From NCBI RefSeq assembly GCF_014287585.1, contig NZ_JACOOJ010000037.1:1-56288 (forward strand): a stretch of 56,288 bases of DNA. The letters run 5' to 3'. The position numbers were made by a program, and so were the translations under genes. The notes under the pieces were generated by a model that was not told the DNA's origin, made no database searches, and saw only the letters and a program-made list of their open reading frames with translations. The stretch comes from Parabacteroides hominis. Its GTDB lineage: Bacteria > Bacteroidota > Bacteroidia > Bacteroidales > Tannerellaceae. The stretch's first letter is position 1. Every line of letters starts with the position of its first letter. Below are positions 52,964-56,288 of this stretch, in pieces.

Positions 52964-55900
52964 CAGATCGGAGACCTCTTTTTTCAGCTTCGAGCTATTG
53001 ATCGGTTTTGCCATATAGCCATCAAAACCATTTTCCAGGACACGCTGTTCGTCGGATGCGTAAGCAAAAGCCGTAACGGCAATAATCGGAACTTCTGTAG
53101 AATGTTTTCTTATTTCGGCTGCGGCCTCATAGCCGTCCATTACAGGCATATTGATATCCATCAATATAATATGCGGCCGATGTTCGGCATACATCTCCAC
53201 CGCTTCTTTTCCGTTCCAGGCATGCAGGAGGTTGTAATCGTTGCGGAGAACAGAGTTGAACAAACGGTAATTACTATCATTATCCTCTGCGATCAAAATC
53301 GTCAACCTGTCTTTCTTCACTGTGATCTGCGGATGGAGCGACTCAGCCTTCAGCTGGGCCTTGGCAGGAACATAAGGTATCGTAAACCAGAAAGTCGATC
53401 CCACTCCCTCCTTCGAATCGACACCTATTTCGCCTCCCATCGTCTGAACAATCGTTTGACAGATCGATAATCCCAGTCCTGTCCCCTGGGCGAAGTTATC
53501 CAACTTGACAAAACGTTCGAATACCTTGTCGATCTTGTCTTCCCGTATACCGCACCCGGTATCGGCTACATAAAAATACAACTGATCTCCACGCAGCTCG
53601 TAACCAAAAGTTATACGTCCTTCTTTCGTAAACTTGATCGCATTCGTCAGCAGATTGATAATCAACTGCGAAACACGATTCTTCTCCGTATTCACATAAC
53701 AATCTTTCATGCCGGGAACAAAGCATAGTTCCACCTGATCGGTATGAAGCCGCAGACGCATAGAATTTTCAAGTGCAGACATCGTATCGTTCAAGTCGAT
53801 ATCCGTGTAGACAAATTCCAACGTACCGGCCTCGATCTTTGAAAGATCGAGAATATCACTGATCAGTTGCAACAAAAGATTATTATTATTTTCAATGATG
53901 CTGACATACTCCTGTTTTTCATTCTCTTCCTGAGTTGAAGCCAAGATACCGGAAAAACCGACGATTGCGTTCAAAGGCGTGCGTATCTCATGGCTCATAT
54001 TTGCCAGGAAAGCCGATTTCAGACGATTCGATTCTTCTGCACGGTCTTTAGCCGAAACCAAATCTTTCTCCATATTCTTACGCTCCGTTATATTCAGAGA
54101 AGAACCGATCAAAGTTAATGGTTTGCCGTCTTTATCACGACAGTCGACGACAGCCTGGGCTTCTATCCAATCAATCCGGTATCCACTTCTTCCCCGGCTG
54201 ACTACCCTGTACTCTTCTTTCACCTTCTCGGTCTTGCCTTCTATCAAGTTACGGTAAGCTTGGCTAACCCGCTCACGGTCATCTTTATGTATTTTAGCAA
54301 AATACTCGCTTTCAGGAACAGTCAACTGATCTTCGTCGACTGCCTCCAATGAACTCTTTGTCAGTTCCAGCGGTCGATTCACATCGCACAAAATAGTTTT
54401 ATCAACCAAATTCCATTTCCAAGGCACGACATTGGCAACCTCCAGCGCCATACTCAACTTATGGTTGGTATCGTCCAGCAAACGTTGCGTACGATGCAGC
54501 TCTGTCGTATTGACTGCAAAAATATCCAATACGCCGGGTTGCGACGTGTTGGTCACAAGAATATCGAATATTATATCCTTATCTTTAAAATAATAAGAGA
54601 ACGATACCGAACGATGTTCCGTCACAACGATTTGCATAAAATAAATAAGTTCTTCACGCGCCTCCTTGAAGAATTCCGTTGCAGACCTTCCAATCAATTC
54701 TTCTCTTTTCCAGAATATTTTTTCAAATGCCTTATTTACATCTTCGCAAACAGAAGTTACAAATTTACCGTTTTCATCCACAGTCACCTTTTCCCGCGAA
54801 TAAAGGATCGGCATACTGTTGATCAGATTCATATATTTTTTGTATTGCTCCCTTTCCCTCTCGTCTGCATCCCGTGTTTTGGTAAGGATACGAATACGCA
54901 TGATCAGAAGCATAACCCAAATAGCCGAAATAAAAATAGAGGCAAAAATCATAAGAGCGACACGGTACTTTTCCCAAAAAGTAGGAGGCCTGTTTATAAA
55001 AACAGTTCCTATGGGAGCGTTATCCACAGATAAGTTTTTTCTTTTCATTGCAGCATAATCCAATACGACATGCGAGTCCGGATCGTAAACGGGTATGTCA
55101 CGCGGAGCTTTGCCTTTCGTTACCTGATGTAAAACCGATAATAAGCGTTTGATGTAGGCATCGGCATCATAATAATATCCGCCCACCATATCACCTTCCT
55201 CTATATAAGATTCATATAATGAGAATAAAGGCACATTCAGATAAGAGATCAATCGATAATCACTTATTTTTAAAACTTCCCGCCCATACATATTGGTCGT
55301 TAAATAGAACCAGGTAGAAAAAAGAACGCCCGTTTTATTATCTATATTATATAACTTGTCAAATAGATCTTTCGTTTCTATTTGTCCCGCTGTCACTCGT
55401 TCATATTCCATTCCGGGATATTTTTCCTGCAAATGCTTCAACAAGTTCGCTTCAACTATCCGGTTCGAATACAAGGAATCTGCACAAAACAGCAATTTAT
55501 GCATACCCGGTATAACCTGGGCCATCATATCGACAGTATTTTCCACATAGACAGGAGCACGCAACACGGTTACATTATAATCCTCTTTCATCTCCGATAT
55601 CGGCTTATAGGGCAAGGTTGATATATTATTCTTCCTGGAAAAATAAGCCGTATCAGGCAACATCCGTAAATTTTCGCCGCAGACGATGATTGGAATATCT
55701 CCCCATTCTTCTTTTATCCGCTCACGAAAAGAAAAAGCTGCATTTCCTACTGCAATAAAATAATCCGGCTTTAAGTCTCCCGAATATTTTTTAAATAAGT
55801 TTCCTACATATAAATCCAAAGAAGATTCGTCGGTCATCATCAACATAGTCATATGCTCCACATAGGCATCCACGCCTGGGATCATACTGACTTCTTTCAG

Positions 55901-56062
55901 AACGGGCATAATAATACTATTACTCCATGGAGCAGCTTCATGGTATGTATTAACGAGCAGAATTACTTTATTCTTCGATTTTACCCTTTCCTCATTTGTA
56001 GCCTCTACCGATAGTGTTCCCAGTGTACAAAAAACAAGAATAAGCCCCAGAAGATTCTTCAT
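52937..56062 (-). CDS. Hybrid sensor histidine kinase/response regulator with ABC-type periplasmic sensor
   Basis: The 1041-aa protein has a signal peptide (MKNLLGLILVFCTLGTLSVE). A periplasmic domain of about 330 residues resembles ABC substrate-binding proteins (LLVNTYHEAAPWSNSIIMPV, YFIAVGNAAFSFRERIKEEW, IIVCGENLRM). A membrane helix (VALMIFASIFISAIWVMLLI), PAS domains, HisKA (AFLANMSHEIRTPLNAIVGF), an ATPase domain (QLIINLLTNAIKFTKEGRIT, VADTGCGI, GTGLGLSI) and a C-terminal receiver with Asp in ILMDINMPVMDGYE follow. No DNA-binding output is attached, so it probably passes phosphate on. The start is ATG 56062 rather than 56083, because of the signal peptide. Confidence 0.92.
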   Translation of the reverse strand: MKNLLGLILVFCTLGTLSVEATNEERVKSKNKVILLVNTYHEAAPWSNSIIMPVLKEVSMIPGVDAYVEHMTMLMMTDESSLDLYVGNLFKKYSGDLKPDYFIAVGNAAFSFRERIKEEWGDIPIIVCGENLRMLPDTAYFSRKNNISTLPYKPISEMKEDYNVTVLRAPVYVENTVDMMAQVIPGMHKLLFCADSLYSNRIVEANLLKHLQEKYPGMEYERVTAGQIETKDLFDKLYNIDNKTGVLFSTWFYLTTNMYGREVLKISDYRLISYLNVPLFSLYESYIEEGDMVGGYYYDADAYIKRLLSVLHQVTKGKAPRDIPVYDPDSHVVLDYAAMKRKNLSVDNAPIGTVFINRPPTFWEKYRVALMIFASIFISAIWVMLLIMRIRILTKTRDADEREREQYKKYMNLINSMPILYSREKVTVDENGKFVTSVCEDVNKAFEKIFWKREELIGRSATEFFKEAREELIYFMQIVVTEHRSVSFSYYFKDKDIIFDILVTNTSQPGVLDIFAVNTTELHRTQRLLDDTNHKLSMALEVANVVPWKWNLVDKTILCDVNRPLELTKSSLEAVDEDQLTVPESEYFAKIHKDDRERVSQAYRNLIEGKTEKVKEEYRVVSRGRSGYRIDWIEAQAVVDCRDKDGKPLTLIGSSLNITERKNMEKDLVSAKDRAEESNRLKSAFLANMSHEIRTPLNAIVGFSGILASTQEENEKQEYVSIIENNNNLLLQLISDILDLSKIEAGTLEFVYTDIDLNDTMSALENSMRLRLHTDQVELCFVPGMKDCYVNTEKNRVSQLIINLLTNAIKFTKEGRITFGYELRGDQLYFYVADTGCGIREDKIDKVFERFVKLDNFAQGTGLGLSICQTIVQTMGGEIGVDSKEGVGSTFWFTIPYVPAKAQLKAESLHPQITVKKDRLTILIAEDNDSNYRLFNSVLRNDYNLLHAWNGKEAVEMYAEHRPHIILMDINMPVMDGYEAAAEIRKHSTEVPIIAVTAFAYASDEQRVLENGFDGYMAKPINSSKLKKEVSDLLSRRFTLL

Positions 56063-56122
56063 TGGCCTAACAATTTCGATCATTCGATTGTATCTAATCA
56101 GATTATAAAATCATATTTTCTG

Positions 56123-56130
56123 CAAACTTA
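56123..56130 (-). promoter_or_regulatory. Promoter -7 element for the hybrid kinase gene
   Basis: TAAGTTTG on the minus strand, 60 bases before the ATG at 56062. Confidence 0.5.
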
Positions 56131-56164
56131 GGGAAAATTTATGATTTACAAGCGTTATTAAAAG

Positions 56165-56202
56165 AAAAAGAGGGTGTGTCAAAACCGACACATCCTCTTT
56201 TT
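56165..56202 (-). terminator. Terminator of the gene at the right edge
   Basis: AAAAAGAGGGTGTGTC and GACACATCCTCTTTTT form a 16-bp stem with one G-T pair and a 6-base loop. T/A runs on both sides allow either direction. It lies 35 bases past the stop codon at 56238. Confidence 0.75.
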
Positions 56203-56237
56203 ATATCGTTTCCTCCTTTTCCCGATATAGTATTTTT

Positions 56238-56288
56238 CTATGCCGCAATTTTCCGAGTTGTATAAGTAATAATTGCCATTTTCGTTCT
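56238..56288 (-). CDS. Partial: C-terminal tail of a gene entering from the right
   Basis: On the minus strand the last 51 bases read RTKMAIITYTTRKIAA then TAG, with a strong terminator behind. The tail of 16 residues is too short to identify. The terminator word GTGTGTC/GACACA is common at the ends of Bacteroidales insertion sequences, so a transposase is possible but unproven. Confidence 0.35.
   Translation of the reverse strand, partial: RTKMAIITYTTRKIAA

Overview
The window looks like chromosomal DNA from a gut-type member of the Bacteroidales, most likely Parabacteroides or a close relative. The order-level call rests on several signs. Many promoters carry the Bacteroidetes -7 motif TAnnTTTG at sensible distances. 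NusB is long (308 aa). PorT- and GldH-type proteins, a serine palmitoyltransferase, and DUF3276, DUF5606, DUF3256 and DUF4923 family proteins are present, together with LytTR/TPR-kinase signalling. The genus is inference. Most of the window is ordinary housekeeping DNA with a more variable right half.

Layout. 1-67 holds the 5' end of a probable IS transposase gene leaving the window. 236-4610 carries dnaG and an ABC exporter pair. 4699-4879 has two tRNA-Gln genes on the minus strand. 5105-8490 carries rsfS, ftsH and cdsA, followed by a convergent porT-like gene, a ferredoxin and a DUF3276 gene. 10225-15538 is the run nusB-yajC-ybbR-coaE-GH3, followed by a DUF5606 gene. 16478-20753 holds lon, trmN6 and a lipid kinase. 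20948-24236 holds a serine palmitoyltransferase, ricT and gldH. 24239-31555 is the minus-strand cell-shape operon purH-mreB-mreC-mreD-mrdA(PBP2)-rodA. Two small unknown genes and about 0.85 kb of gene-free, repeat-rich DNA follow. 33347-35813 is an ECF sigma factor operon with an anti-sigma-like membrane protein and two exported proteins. 35909-37801 is a WG-repeat protein. 38087-40933 is a LytTR response regulator and its TPR histidine kinase. 41193-44527 carries a lipoprotein, a DUF3256 gene, a toxin-antitoxin remnant, an EamA transporter and truA. 44655-52963 carries an AspT/YidE-type transporter, a Pif1-like helicase, a DUF4923 gene, an M3-like metallopeptidase and an MFS exporter. 52937-56062 is a large hybrid two-component sensor. 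The window ends in the 3' tail of another gene.

The most notable observation is at 39387-39478. A perfect 46-bp tandem duplication breaks the LytS-type histidine kinase just after its PHFIFNALN phosphoacceptor motif. The junction forms a perfect 40-bp palindrome. Deleting one copy restores one uninterrupted 680-aa kinase, so this may be a recent or reversible inactivation of a signalling system. Other points are a decayed VapD-type toxin gene at 42563-42788, and several families of intergenic tandem or palindromic repeats (16251-16334, 28911-28999, 32760-32906, 33104-33277, 43691-43783, 46294-46397, 48682-48734). Two of these families lie inside operons. The lipoprotein gene gldH has no convincing start codon of its own and opens inside the ricT tail.
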